Numbered from the stretch's first letter, positions 30,042-39,201 are shown. The stretch is 55,639 nt of DNA from an uncultured Lachnospiraceae bacterium (GCA_947575805.1 CANPOY010000017.1:1-55639), one strand, 5' to 3'. Notes: a model not told the origin generated them from the sequence alone. Translations and numbers: made by a program.

Positions 30042-30467
30042 ATGCGTATAATGGGGCTTGATTTCGGCTCAAAGACAGTGGGTGTCGCAATCAGCGACAG
30101 CCTGCTTGTAACGGCGCAGGGGATAGAGATTATCCGGCGTAAGGAAGAGAACAAACTGAGGCAGACTCTTGCAAGGATAGAGGAACTGATTGTCGAATAT
30201 GAGGTGGCGGAGATTGTTCTGGGAATGCCTAAGAATATGAACGCCACCGAGGGTGTGCGTGCGGAACTTACGCAGGAATTTAAGGACAAGCTGGAACGCA
30301 GAACAGGGCTTCCGGTATATATGTGGGATGAGCGGCTGACAACGGTAGCGGCAGATAAAATTATGATGGAAGCTGGCGTTCGCAGGGAGAACAGGAAGAA
30401 CTATGTAGATATGATAGCGGCAGCCCTGATCCTGCAGGGCTATCTTGACAGACGCAGTATGGAGTAA
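30042..30467 (+). CDS. ruvX: RuvX/YqgF, RNase H-fold nuclease
   Basis: Putative Holliday-junction resolvase, also implicated in 16S rRNA 5'-end processing. The 141-residue product has the RNase H-fold motif [16 protein letters not shown] at the N-terminus, [11 protein letters not shown] in the middle, and [10 protein letters not shown] with the catalytic Glu. The length is standard. It lies between ireB and the DUF1292 gene, as in most Firmicutes. Confidence 0.93.
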   Translation: MRIMGLDFGSKTVGVAISDSLLVTAQGIEIIRRKEENKLRQTLARIEELIVEYEVAEIVLGMPKNMNATEGVRAELTQEFKDKLERRTGLPVYMWDERLTTVAADKIMMEAGVRRENRKNYVDMIAAALILQGYLDRRSME

Positions 30468-30469
30468 TT

Positions 30470-30733
30470 ATGGCGAAATTGGAAAAAATAACATTTCAGG
30501 CGGACGGGGACGAGCCCGTTGAATTTTATGTTTTGGAGCAGACCAGGATCGGCGGGGTGAACTATGTGCTTGTTACGGATGCGGAGGATGGTGATGCAGA
30601 CGCGTTGATTCTGAAAGATATATCAGGCGACGGGGAGGAAGAGAGTGTATTTTCCGTTGTGTCCGACGACGAGGAGCTTTCCGCTGTGGCCGGTGTATTC
30701 CAAAGCATGCTGGATGATATAGAATTTGTTTAA
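30470..30733 (+). CDS. DUF1292 family protein
   Basis: Acidic protein of 87 aa beginning 2 bp after ruvX. The sequence has the YVLVTDAEDGDADALILKDI and FSVVSDDEELSAVAGVF segments typical of DUF1292 (YrzB-like). The molecular function is unknown. The conserved ireB-ruvX-DUF1292 order suggests a shared role in cell-envelope or RNA metabolism. No independent promoter is visible. Confidence 0.88.
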   Translation: MAKLEKITFQADGDEPVEFYVLEQTRIGGVNYVLVTDAEDGDADALILKDISGDGEEESVFSVVSDDEELSAVAGVFQSMLDDIEFV

Positions 30734-30973
30734 GATCAGCTGTTAAATGGGCTGAACCTGATCCACCGGGGCAATTATAACGGCGGTTTTGCGGGCTGCG
30801 AGATGGAGAGTGCGCTTTACCGGAAACAAAACACCGTCATTATGAATTACACCGTAAGGAGCGTGGCACGGTATCTTTTTCTAAGATGATTGTTGGAGGA
30901 TCTGAAAAAAAGACTGCTTTACCGTTTGAGTTTCTACTGGATTGCGGAGTCAGGACCTGAGGCTGTTAAATAG
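30734..30973 (+). pseudogene. possible decayed reading frame after DUF1292
   Basis: Translation in the same frame continues after the DUF1292 stop for 51 codons to a TGA at 30887-30889, then for 27 more codons to a TAG at 30971. Both pieces look protein-like (for example GGFAGCEMESALYR and YRLSFYWIAESGPEAVK) but have no start codon with a ribosome-binding site. In relatives a regulatory gene can lie at this place. I do not recognise the sequence. Confidence 0.25.
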
Positions 30974-31002
30974 TATAAAGAAAGAAATTGGAGGAGAATT
31001 AA

Positions 31003-32679
31003 TTGAAGAAAAAAGAGAATAAAAGCAGTTCCGGGCTAAAGGTAATACCTCTGGGAGGCCTGGAACAAATCGGTATGAACATTACTGCCTTTGAGTATGA
31101 AGACAGTATTGTTGTGGTAGATTGTGGGTTATCCTTTCCGGCTGATGACATGCTGGGAATCGATCTTGTCATTCCGGATGTGACGTATCTGAAGGATAAT
31201 ATTGACAGGGTGAAAGGTTTTGTTATCACGCATGGGCATGAAGATCATATCGGTGCGCTGCCTTATGTGCTCAGAGATATTAACATACCTATCTATGCCA
31301 CCAGGCTTACCATGGGTATTATTGAAAACAAGCTTCGTGAGCATAATCTCATGAAGGGGACCAAGCGTAAGGTGGTGAAGTTTGGACAGTCCATCAATCT
31401 GGGTAAGTTCCGAGTGGAGTTTATCAGGACAAATCACAGTATCGTAGACGCGGCAGCGCTGGCAATTTACTCTCCGGCCGGCATTGTGGTGCACACGGGA
31501 GACTTTAAGGTGGATTACACACCGGTATTCGGTGATGCCATTGACCTGCAGCGATTGGCCGAACTGGGCAAAAAGGGTGTGCTTGCGCTGATGTGTGATT
31601 CCACGAATGCGGAGCGTCCCGGATTTACCCCCTCTGAGAAAACGGTGGGAAAGACCTTTGACAATCTGTTTGAAGAGCATAAGAATACCAGGATATTTGT
31701 TGCTACATTTGCTTCCAACGTGGATCGTGTGCAGCAGATCATTAATACCGCGTACAAATTCGGCAAGAAGGTATGCGTCGAGGGCCGCAGCATGGTCAGC
31801 ATCATTGAGACGGCAAGAAATCTGGAGTGTATCAAGATACCGGACAATACCCTGATCGAGATAGACCAGTTAAAGAATTATCCTGACGAACAGCAGGTTA
31901 TTATCACCACCGGCAGCCAGGGAGAAAGCATGGCGGCTTTGAGCCGTATGGCCAGCAATATGCACCGCAAGATCACGATCGGGGCAGGGGATACGGTTAT
32001 CTTTTCCTCCAATCCGATTCCGGGAAACGAGAAGTCGGTCACCAAGGTCATTAATGAATTGCTGCAAAAGGGTGCGGATGTTATTTTTCAGGATGCCCAT
32101 GTTTCCGGACATGCCTGCCAGGAAGAGATTAAGCTGATTTATACGCTGGTGCAGCCCAGATACGCCGTGCCGGTACACGGGGAATACAAGCATCTGAAGG
32201 CTCAGGCAAAGATTGCGCAGAACCTTGGTATCGATAAGGAAAATATATTTATCCTTTCTTCCGGGGATGTGCTGGAGCTGGATGAAAACAGCGCCAGGGT
32301 GACAGGCAAGGTTCCCACGGGAGCCATTCTGGTGGACGGCCTGGGAGTGGGGGATGTAGGAAACGTGGTGCTGCGGGATCGTCAGCATCTGGCGGAGGAC
32401 GGTATTATGATCGTCGTCATGAGCCTGGACAAGTACAACGGACAGCTGGTGGCAGGCCCGGATATTGTATCCAGAGGCTTTGTCTATGTGAAGGAGTCTG
32501 ACGAGCTGATCGAGGAGGCGCGGCAGACGGTGGACGAGGCGCTGCAGAAGTGTCTTGACAGAGGGATTACCGATTGGGGGAAGCTGAAGAATACGACGAA
32601 AGATGCGCTCAGTGAATATGTCTGGAAAAAGACAAAGCGCCGTCCCATGATTCTGCCAATCATTATGGAAATATCCTGA
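31003..32679 (+). CDS. rnj: ribonuclease J
   Basis: Metallo-beta-lactamase/beta-CASP ribonuclease with 5'-3' exonuclease and endonuclease activity, central to mRNA decay in Firmicutes. The 558-residue product has the zinc motif THGHEDHIGALPYV, the HTGDFKVD segment, beta-CASP motifs around FATFASNVDRVQQI, the HVSGHACQEE His, and the C-terminal dimerisation domain. It starts with TTG at 31003, with GGAGGAG 6 bp upstream. Confidence 0.96.
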   Translation: MKKKENKSSSGLKVIPLGGLEQIGMNITAFEYEDSIVVVDCGLSFPADDMLGIDLVIPDVTYLKDNIDRVKGFVITHGHEDHIGALPYVLRDINIPIYATRLTMGIIENKLREHNLMKGTKRKVVKFGQSINLGKFRVEFIRTNHSIVDAAALAIYSPAGIVVHTGDFKVDYTPVFGDAIDLQRLAELGKKGVLALMCDSTNAERPGFTPSEKTVGKTFDNLFEEHKNTRIFVATFASNVDRVQQIINTAYKFGKKVCVEGRSMVSIIETARNLECIKIPDNTLIEIDQLKNYPDEQQVIITTGSQGESMAALSRMASNMHRKITIGAGDTVIFSSNPIPGNEKSVTKVINELLQKGADVIFQDAHVSGHACQEEIKLIYTLVQPRYAVPVHGEYKHLKAQAKIAQNLGIDKENIFILSSGDVLELDENSARVTGKVPTGAILVDGLGVGDVGNVVLRDRQHLAEDGIMIVVMSLDKYNGQLVAGPDIVSRGFVYVKESDELIEEARQTVDEALQKCLDRGITDWGKLKNTTKDALSEYVWKKTKRRPMILPIIMEIS

Positions 32680-32783
32680 GACTGCATGAACTTGGGGGGG
32701 TATTGCAGGTGAGAAAATGGAGTATATGGGGGAGACCTAAGGACAACGTGGAAAGAAAAGGTCATGAGGAAAAGGTGGACAGC

Positions 32784-33191
32784 ATGGATAACAGGGACAA
32801 CACAGGCGAGATGGACAACACAATCGTCACAGACGGCGGCATTATCAACGGACTGGGCGGCGGGAACGCAGGGAATGCGCTGGACGAGACTGTGGGTACG
32901 TTGATTAGGGCGATTCTGGAGTGCGAGGAATATCTTACGTATCGTACCGAGCTGGATAAGGTACTGCAGGTCCCGGAACTGAAGGCACAGATTGACGAAT
33001 ATCGCAGCCGCAATTACCAGCTCCAGAGCAGTGCGGATATAGATTTTGACAAGCTGGATTGGTTTGAGAAGGAATACGAGGATTTCAGGAGTAATCCGCT
33101 GGTATCGGACTTTCTGGCAGCGGAGCTTGCTTTTTGCAAGAGAATGCAGGGGATTGAAAGCCGCATCACAGCAGAACTGGATTTCCAGTAG
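32784..33191 (+). CDS. YlbF/YmcA-family protein
   Basis: Helical protein of about 135 aa with the YlbF-type C-terminal domain (LIRAILECEEYLTYRTELDKV, NPLVSDFLAAELAFCKRMQ). In Bacillus, YlbF-type proteins form a complex that acts with RNase Y in mRNA maturation; the location right behind RNase J fits an RNA-processing role. The N-terminus is Asp/Asn/Gly-rich and low in complexity. The frame is open back to 32703, with TTG and GTG candidates. The ATG at 32784 is preferred because AAGGTGG lies 5-6 bp before it. Confidence 0.78.
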   Translation: MDNRDNTGEMDNTIVTDGGIINGLGGGNAGNALDETVGTLIRAILECEEYLTYRTELDKVLQVPELKAQIDEYRSRNYQLQSSADIDFDKLDWFEKEYEDFRSNPLVSDFLAAELAFCKRMQGIESRITAELDFQ

Positions 33192-33215
33192 ACCGGAAAA
33201 GAGGCGGGAGGAATT

Positions 33216-33617
33216 ATGAAACCAGCAAACATTATTATCTCTGTAGTCGGCGCGATCATCAGGGTGGCATTAATTGTTCTGGCAGTGTATGTCGTTTATC
33301 GGGGAGCACTGCTGTGTTATGATTACGGATACCGCATTTTTACGGAGCCTGCAATGTCTTCCGGTGAGGGACGGACGGTGACGGTGGCGGTGACAGAGGA
33401 TATGTCCGCCTCTGATATAGGGCATCTTCTGGAAAATAAGGGGCTGATTCGTGACTCAAAGCTATTTGTCCTGCAGTATTATCTGTCCGAGTATCTAAAG
33501 GATGTGAAGCCCGGGATATTTGAGCTGAGCACTTCTATGACCGTGGAGGAGATGATGGAGGTTATGAGCCTGGACGAGGATGACGATGACGAAACGGATC
33601 AGAAAACAGGGAAGTAG
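33216..33617 (+). CDS. MltG-like membrane protein without catalytic domain
   Basis: Protein of 133 aa with one N-terminal membrane segment (about 7-30) followed by a LysM-like domain (EDMSASDIGHLLENKGLIRDSKLF, KPGIFELSTSMTVEEMMEVM). This matches the N-terminal part of the endolytic transglycosylase MltG/YceG. The catalytic domain with its essential Glu is absent, and the protein ends in an acidic tail (EDDDDETD). No frameshift or remnant of the missing part is visible, because trmR starts 8 bp later, so the short form looks like a regular gene. A wall-binding or regulatory role is inference. Confidence 0.75.
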   Translation: MKPANIIISVVGAIIRVALIVLAVYVVYRGALLCYDYGYRIFTEPAMSSGEGRTVTVAVTEDMSASDIGHLLENKGLIRDSKLFVLQYYLSEYLKDVKPGIFELSTSMTVEEMMEVMSLDEDDDDETDQKTGK

Positions 33618-33625
33618 GAAACGTT

Positions 33626-34321
33626 ATGATGGCGGACGAGAGATTGGTGGCTTTTATTAACTCCCTTGACAGAGGAAATACACCTTTTTTGGACGGGATC
33701 GAAAAGGAAGCGCTGCGGGACAGAGTGCCTGTCATAAGAAAATCTACCCAGAGCCTGTTAAAGTTTCTGCTTGCTCTTTCAAAGCCGGGGAGGATCCTGG
33801 AGGTCGGGACTGCCATCGGCTTTTCCTCGTTATTGATGAGCGAATACGGGCCGGAGGATTGCCATATTACCACTATTGAAAAGTATGAAAAGAGGATTCC
33901 TCAGGCAAGGGAGAACTTCAGGCGTGCCGGTGCCGAGGACAGGATCAGCCTACTGGAAGGAGATGCTGCGGATATTCTGAAGGGCCTGACAGGCCGTTAT
34001 GATCTGATTTTCATGGATGCGGCTAAGGGGCAGTATATATTCTTCCTGCCGGATGTTTTAAGGCTGCTGGCCCCGGGCGGCCTGCTGGTAAGCGATAATG
34101 TGCTGCAGGATGGAGATGTGATTGAGTCACGATTTGCGGTCACTCGCCGCAACAGGACAATTCACGCCCGTATGCGGGAGTATCTTTTTGAACTGAAGCA
34201 TCATCCCGGTCTGGAGACGGTTATTCTGCCGGTGGGGGACGGTGTGGCACTGAGTGTAAAGGGGTATGAATATGAAACAATGGCGAAGGCCGGAGCTGCT
34301 GATTCCGGCCAGCAGTCTTGA
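33626..34321 (+). CDS. trmR: tRNA 5-hydroxyuridine methyltransferase TrmR (O-methyltransferase)
   Basis: SAM-dependent O-methyltransferase of the AdoMet_MTase_3 family, 231 aa. It has motif I LEVGTAIGFSSLLM, the metal/substrate segment LIFMDAAKGQY and VSDNVLQDGDV. In Bacillus the family member YrrM (TrmR) methylates ho5U34 to mo5U34. The next gene encodes the U32 enzyme that makes ho5U, so this assignment is well supported by context. The coding regions overlap by about 50 bp in different frames. Confidence 0.82.
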   Translation: MMADERLVAFINSLDRGNTPFLDGIEKEALRDRVPVIRKSTQSLLKFLLALSKPGRILEVGTAIGFSSLLMSEYGPEDCHITTIEKYEKRIPQARENFRRAGAEDRISLLEGDAADILKGLTGRYDLIFMDAAKGQYIFFLPDVLRLLAPGGLLVSDNVLQDGDVIESRFAVTRRNRTIHARMREYLFELKHHPGLETVILPVGDGVALSVKGYEYETMAKAGAADSGQQS

Positions 34322-35522
34322 GGTCCTGAAGACGGCGGTGGTTTTCGGGGCGGATGCGGTATATATCGGCGGGGAGGCCTATGGTCTCCGGGCGAAAGCA
34401 AAAAATTTTTCCCTGCAAGAAATGGCGGAGGGAATTGCGTTTGCCCATGCCCATCAGGTAAAGGTCTATGTTACGGCCAATATTCTGGCGCATAACGGTG
34501 ATCTGGAGGGGGCGAGAGGTTATTTTGAAGAGCTGAGGGATATGAAACCGGAAGCCTGTGATGCCCTGATTATTTCGGACCCGGGTATGTTTGCCCTGGC
34601 ACGGGAAGTCTGGCCGGAGGCGGATATACATATTTCCACTCAGGCAAATAATACCAATTACCTGACGTATCTTTTCTGGTGGAAGCAGGGAGCCAGACGT
34701 GTGGTGTCTGCCAGGGAGCTTACGCTGGAGGAAATACGGGACATCAGGGAGCATATTCCCCGGGAGATGGAGATTGAGAGCTTTGTGCACGGTTCCATGT
34801 GCATTTCCTATTCGGGGCGCTGCCTGCTCAGCAATTATTTCACGGGGCGGGATGCAAACCGGGGCAGCTGCACCCATCCCTGCCGCTGGAAGTATGCGGT
34901 GGTGGAGGAAACACGGCCGGGGGAGTATCTGCCGGTCTATGAGAACGAGCGGGGAACCTATATTTTCAACTCAAAGGATCTGTGCATGATAGAGCATATT
35001 CCGGAACTGCTGGAGGCAGGAATCGACAGCTTTAAAATAGAGGGACGTATGAAAACGGCCCTCTATGTGGCTGCGGTGGCCAGAACCTACAGAAAAGCCA
35101 TTGACGATTGCCTTGGATCCGAAGATACCTACCGAAGTCATATGAAATGGTACAGGGCGGAAATCGCCAAGTGTACTTACAGGCAGTACAGTACAGGATT
35201 CTATTTCGGCAGGGCGGACGAGCACAACCAGATTTACGACAACAGCACCTATGTGAACGAATACATTTATCTGGGTTTGGTGGAGGAAATTCAGGCTGAG
35301 GGCGGAAAGCTGCTTGCCCGTATCCGGCAGAAAAACAAGTTTGCCGTGGGGGATGCTATAGAGATCATGAAGCCGGACGGAAGCAATGTACCGGTGACGG
35401 TGGAGGCAATGTATGATGAGGACGGCGGGGCGGTGGAAAGCTGCCCCCATGCCGGGCAGATCATCCGGCTGGAATTGTCAGAGACGCCGGAGCCCTATGA
35501 CATATTAAGGCGAAAAGCCTGA
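34272..35522 (+). CDS. trhP: U32 peptidase-family tRNA hydroxylation protein TrhP
   Basis: Member of the U32 family, probably responsible for prephenate-dependent hydroxylation of U34 in tRNA. The 416-residue product has the family core with the cysteine set SMCISYSGRCLLSNYFTGRDA, GSCTHPCRW, and IDSFKIEGRMKTALYVA. The ATG at 34272 is preferred to 34266 because AAAGGGG sits 7 bp before it. It is coupled to trmR by overlap; together they would form mo5U at the wobble base. Confidence 0.85.
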   Translation: MKQWRRPELLIPASSLEVLKTAVVFGADAVYIGGEAYGLRAKAKNFSLQEMAEGIAFAHAHQVKVYVTANILAHNGDLEGARGYFEELRDMKPEACDALIISDPGMFALAREVWPEADIHISTQANNTNYLTYLFWWKQGARRVVSARELTLEEIRDIREHIPREMEIESFVHGSMCISYSGRCLLSNYFTGRDANRGSCTHPCRWKYAVVEETRPGEYLPVYENERGTYIFNSKDLCMIEHIPELLEAGIDSFKIEGRMKTALYVAAVARTYRKAIDDCLGSEDTYRSHMKWYRAEIAKCTYRQYSTGFYFGRADEHNQIYDNSTYVNEYIYLGLVEEIQAEGGKLLARIRQKNKFAVGDAIEIMKPDGSNVPVTVEAMYDEDGGAVESCPHAGQIIRLELSETPEPYDILRRKA

Positions 35523-35536
35523 GTGAAGGGGTTAGT

Positions 35537-36700
35537 ATGAAAAAAGAGAATTTATCGCGAAGGGCGGTTCACATTCTGGTATTCCTGTACGGGCTTGCCT
35601 GCCTCTGGCTGTATTATAAACAGTCTGTGGCGGATCTTACTGTGGAGGGAGCGATCCCATACGAGTCAGATCTGCCGCTGCATATCAGCATGATTATAGA
35701 GGACGGCTGGTATTACAGCTTTACGGCCTATGCCTACAAATTGCTGTATGCGATATTCGGCGGTACTACCGCGGGTATTGCCCTTTTCCTTGCACTGTGC
35801 TCCCTGGGCACGGTATATTTGACGGAAGAATTTGTATGCAGGGCAGGGAAATACAGGGTAAAGAACTGGTTCACCCTGCTGCTGGCCTTAAGCCTCAATT
35901 TTGTCATGCCGGCTTATATCCGGGCCGTGGGGGAATATCGTTATGTCAGCTACCAGTCGGGAAATATCTGGCACAATTCCACTTATATCTGTATGCGCGT
36001 TGCAGCGCTTGCCACATTACTTTGCTATTTCAGGCTGGAAGAAAAGTACAGGGAGGGAATTACCTGGAAGGAATGGTGCATTTTTGCATTGCTGAATATC
36101 CTGTGCACCGGTATTAAGCCCAGCTTCCTGCTGGTTTTTTCCCCGGTAATGGGTATTTTCCTGCTGGCGGATCTGATCAAAAGAGTTCCGCTGAAAAGAA
36201 TCCTGGCTTTCGGGTCTGCATTATTGCCCAGCGGACTTGTCATCCTGTGGCAGAATTCCGTGTTGTTCGGGGAAAATACAGGTAACGGCATTGAGTTTAA
36301 CCCTTGGTATACCTTTGCGCGCCATGCCGCCGTCACCAAGCTGGCGGTGCTCTGCTCTATACTGTTCTGCGGGGCAACGGTACTGCTGACACTGCGCCGG
36401 CTGGCTGCGGACAGAAAGTACCTGTTTATTGCAATCATGTCGGTGTTTGGTTTCCTGGAGGCGCTCTGCCTGGTGGAGAGCGGCAATCGGTCGGTGGACG
36501 GCAATTTCCTCTGGGGCTATAGCTTTTGCCTTTTTGTGTTGTTTGGGATCTGCGCGGTCAGATGGCTGGAATTCGGCGGTAAAGGCAGACAGGGCGCGGT
36601 GCGCCTGGCACTGGGGCTGCTGTATGCCTGGCATTTGTACTGCGGGCTGTACTTTTTCGTTAATCTGGCAGCAGGGGCAAGCTACTGGATGAAGCGATGA
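35537..36700 (+). CDS. polytopic membrane protein, unknown
   Basis: Membrane protein of 387 aa with about nine to ten hydrophobic segments and a short external loop after the first one (DLTVEGAIPYESDLPLHISMI). The overall layout resembles glycosyltransferase-C or lipid-linked sugar-transfer membrane proteins, but no catalytic signature is evident, so I give no function. It starts 14 bp after trhP and may be cotranscribed. Confidence 0.75.
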   Translation: MKKENLSRRAVHILVFLYGLACLWLYYKQSVADLTVEGAIPYESDLPLHISMIIEDGWYYSFTAYAYKLLYAIFGGTTAGIALFLALCSLGTVYLTEEFVCRAGKYRVKNWFTLLLALSLNFVMPAYIRAVGEYRYVSYQSGNIWHNSTYICMRVAALATLLCYFRLEEKYREGITWKEWCIFALLNILCTGIKPSFLLVFSPVMGIFLLADLIKRVPLKRILAFGSALLPSGLVILWQNSVLFGENTGNGIEFNPWYTFARHAAVTKLAVLCSILFCGATVLLTLRRLAADRKYLFIAIMSVFGFLEALCLVESGNRSVDGNFLWGYSFCLFVLFGICAVRWLEFGGKGRQGAVRLALGLLYAWHLYCGLYFFVNLAAGASYWMKR

Positions 36701-36770
36701 ATGTTTTCAGCCTTTGCGGCATCCGGCTGCACAGGCAATTTATGCCGGGCAGATATTTTCAATTTAGGTC

Positions 36771-36799
36771 TTGCAATTTTACCAAAAGTAATGTATTGT
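36771..36799 (+). promoter_or_regulatory. candidate sigma-A promoter of the glutamine synthetase gene
   Basis: TTGCAA and TATTGT are separated by 17 bp. Transcription would start near 36806, exactly at the beginning of the structured leader. Confidence 0.6.
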
Positions 36800-36806
36800 A
36801 ATCTGT

Positions 36807-36872
36807 GAACGAAGGTGTTCCATAGTAACGAGGTTACTTTGGGACATTTTTTGCTATATAAGGCCTTCGTTC
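36807..36872 (+). promoter_or_regulatory. attenuator-like leader of the glutamine synthetase gene
   Basis: An outer stem pairs GAACGAAGG (36807-36815) with CCTTCGTTC (36864-36872). Inside it, 36816-36847 forms a 14-pair hairpin closed by GTAAC-GAG-GTTAC and followed by a T-run (36847-36852), which makes an intrinsic terminator before the coding region. Nested alternatives of this kind are typical of regulated transcription termination. The glutamine synthetase gene behind it suggests nitrogen control, for example by an ANTAR-type RNA-binding regulator, but that is inference. Confidence 0.65.
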
Positions 36873-36911
36873 TGAGGAAAATGAAAAAAGAAGAGGAGCA
36901 GGAGGCAAAGG

Positions 36912-39023
36912 ATGAGTGAGAAGCTGAATGTGGAAGACATTTTTGCGAGCAAGGTATTTACCCTTGGAAAGATGAAGGAAAGGCTGCCCAGAAGTACATA
37001 CAGGGAGATCAAGCAGCTTATGGATCAGGGCGGAGAGCTGTCCCTGGAGACTGCTGACGTAGTGGCGAAGGCTATGAAGGATTGGGCCATGGATAACGGG
37101 GCAACCCATTACACCCACTGGTTCCAGCCCCTGACCGGCATTACCGCCGAGAAGCATGATGCCTTTGTCAGTCACCCGGATGAAGAGGGCAAGATGATCA
37201 TGGAATTCTCCGGCAAAGAGCTGATCAAAGGAGAACCGGACGCCTCATCCTTCCCCTCCGGCGGGCTTCGGGCAACCTTCGAGGCCAGAGGTTATACAGC
37301 CTGGGATATTACGTCTCCTGCTTTTTTGAAGGAAGACGCTACAGGAGTTATCCTTTGCATTCCCACCGCGTTTTGTTCCTATACCGGTGAGGCATTGGAT
37401 AAGAAGACGCCGCTGCTTCGTTCCATGGAAGCCATAAACCAGCAGGCACTCCGGATCGTGAGGCTTTTCGGCAATACCGGGGCCACAAAGGTGGTGGCCA
37501 GTGTGGGGGCAGAGCAGGAGTATTTTCTGGTAGACAGGGAGAAATACCTGCAGCGTGAGGACCTGATCTTTTCCGGGAGAACACTTTTCGGTGCCCCTGC
37601 ACCTAAGGGGCAGGAGCTGGAGGATCATTATTTCGGCACCATCCGCGAGAGAGTGGGTTCTTATATGAAGGATCTGAATGTGGAATTGTGGAAGCTGGGG
37701 GTTACTGCAAAGACACAGCACAATGAGGTAGCTCCCGCCCAGCATGAGCTGGCGCCCATCTATGAGACGGCTAATATTGCGGTGGATCATAACCAGCTGG
37801 TAATGGAGACCATGAAAAAGGTAGCCGGCCGTCACGGTATGACTTGTCTGCTTCATGAGAAGCCTTTTGCCGGCATGAACGGTTCCGGCAAGCATAATAA
37901 CTGGTCCTTGTGCACGGACAATGGCGTAAATCTGCTGGATCCCGGGGATACACCCAATGAAAACATTCAGTTCCTGTTGGTGCTGGCCTGTATCATGAAG
38001 GCGGTAGATAACCATGCAGACCTGCTGAGGCAGAGCGCCTCTGATGTGGGCAATGACCACAGGCTTGGTGGCAACGAGGCGCCTCCTGCGATCATATCCA
38101 TGTTCCTTGGGGAACAGCTGGAGGATGTGGTAAGGCAGCTGATTGAAACCGGGGAAGCGGCTCATCTGATTGAAGGCGGCAAGCTGGAGACCGGTGTCTC
38201 CACCCTGCCTGATTTCGAAAAGGATGCCACGGACAGAAACAGGACATCGTCCTTTGCCTTTACCGGCAATAAGTTTGAGTTCCGTACCGTGGGCTCCGCG
38301 GACTCCATTGCCAGCCCGAATACCACATTAAATGCCATTGTGGCGGAGGCCTTTTGCGAGGCGGCTGACATCCTGGAGAAAGCTGATAATTTTGAGCTGG
38401 CTGTCCATGATCTGATTAAGGAATACATGACAAAACACCAGAGAATTATGTTTAATGGGGACGGCTATGCCGACGAGTGGATAGCAGAGGCGGAGAGGCG
38501 GGGACTTCCCAATATTAAGTCCATGGTGGAGGCTGCCGCTACGCTGACCACAGACAAGTCAATCAGGCTGTTTGAGAGATTCGGCATTTTTACCAGGGCG
38601 GAGCTGGAATCCCGTGAGGAGATTACCTATGAAACTTATGCCAAGACAATCAATATTGAGGCGTTGACCATGATTGACATGGCAGGCAAGAAATATATTC
38701 CGGCGGTGATTCGATACACCAGGTCTCTGGCGGATGCGGTAATAGCCGTGAAGGAGGCGGGCGTGGATGCTTCTGTGCAGACAGAGCTTCTGGACAGTGT
38801 CACCGTTCGGCTTTCGGCGGCAAAGGCGGCTCTTGACAAGCTGAAGAAAGCAGTGGCGGCTGCTGCGGCCATGGAGGACGTAAAGGCCCAGGCATTTTTC
38901 TATAAGGATACGGTGAAAACGGTTATGGATGAGCTGCGGACTCCTATCGACGAGCTGGAGATGATGGTGGATAAGAGTGTGTGGCCCGTGCCCGGTTACG
39001 GCGAGCTGACTTTTGAGGTGTAG
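36912..39023 (+). CDS. glnN: glutamine synthetase type III
   Basis: Large ATP-dependent glutamine synthetase, which forms glutamine from glutamate and ammonium. The 703-residue length separates it from type I (about 450 aa) and matches GSIII. Visible motifs are THYTHWFQPLTG near residue 60, GAEQEYFLVD, the substrate-site segment TAKTQHNEVAPAQHELAP, NGSGKHNNWS, and the RNRTSSFAFTGNKFEFRTVGS block. AGGAGG sits 6 bp before the ATG. It is transcribed alone behind a leader with an intrinsic terminator. The long helical C-terminus is typical of the type. Confidence 0.95.
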   Translation: MSEKLNVEDIFASKVFTLGKMKERLPRSTYREIKQLMDQGGELSLETADVVAKAMKDWAMDNGATHYTHWFQPLTGITAEKHDAFVSHPDEEGKMIMEFSGKELIKGEPDASSFPSGGLRATFEARGYTAWDITSPAFLKEDATGVILCIPTAFCSYTGEALDKKTPLLRSMEAINQQALRIVRLFGNTGATKVVASVGAEQEYFLVDREKYLQREDLIFSGRTLFGAPAPKGQELEDHYFGTIRERVGSYMKDLNVELWKLGVTAKTQHNEVAPAQHELAPIYETANIAVDHNQLVMETMKKVAGRHGMTCLLHEKPFAGMNGSGKHNNWSLCTDNGVNLLDPGDTPNENIQFLLVLACIMKAVDNHADLLRQSASDVGNDHRLGGNEAPPAIISMFLGEQLEDVVRQLIETGEAAHLIEGGKLETGVSTLPDFEKDATDRNRTSSFAFTGNKFEFRTVGSADSIASPNTTLNAIVAEAFCEAADILEKADNFELAVHDLIKEYMTKHQRIMFNGDGYADEWIAEAERRGLPNIKSMVEAAATLTTDKSIRLFERFGIFTRAELESREEITYETYAKTINIEALTMIDMAGKKYIPAVIRYTRSLADAVIAVKEAGVDASVQTELLDSVTVRLSAAKAALDKLKKAVAAAAAMEDVKAQAFFYKDTVKTVMDELRTPIDELEMMVDKSVWPVPGYGELTFEV

Positions 39024-39154
39024 AAACAGCAGGAAAAAAATCGGTGCTTCACAGGGGCGGTACTGTTGATACAGGATCGTCCCTGTGAATGGTTTCCCCA
39101 TAAGGGACTTGCTAAAATAATTTTAATATTTTTGGATTTTTTTGAAATTTTCTA

Positions 39155-39183
39155 TTGCAAATCGGGAATACTTCGTGTATAAT
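39155..39183 (+). promoter_or_regulatory. sigma-A promoter of tRNA-Gln
   Basis: TTGCAA and a perfect TATAAT are separated by 17 bp. The start would fall about 12 bp before the mature tRNA 5' end. Confidence 0.8.
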
Positions 39184-39201
39184 TCATCAAGTAGCATAAA
39201 T

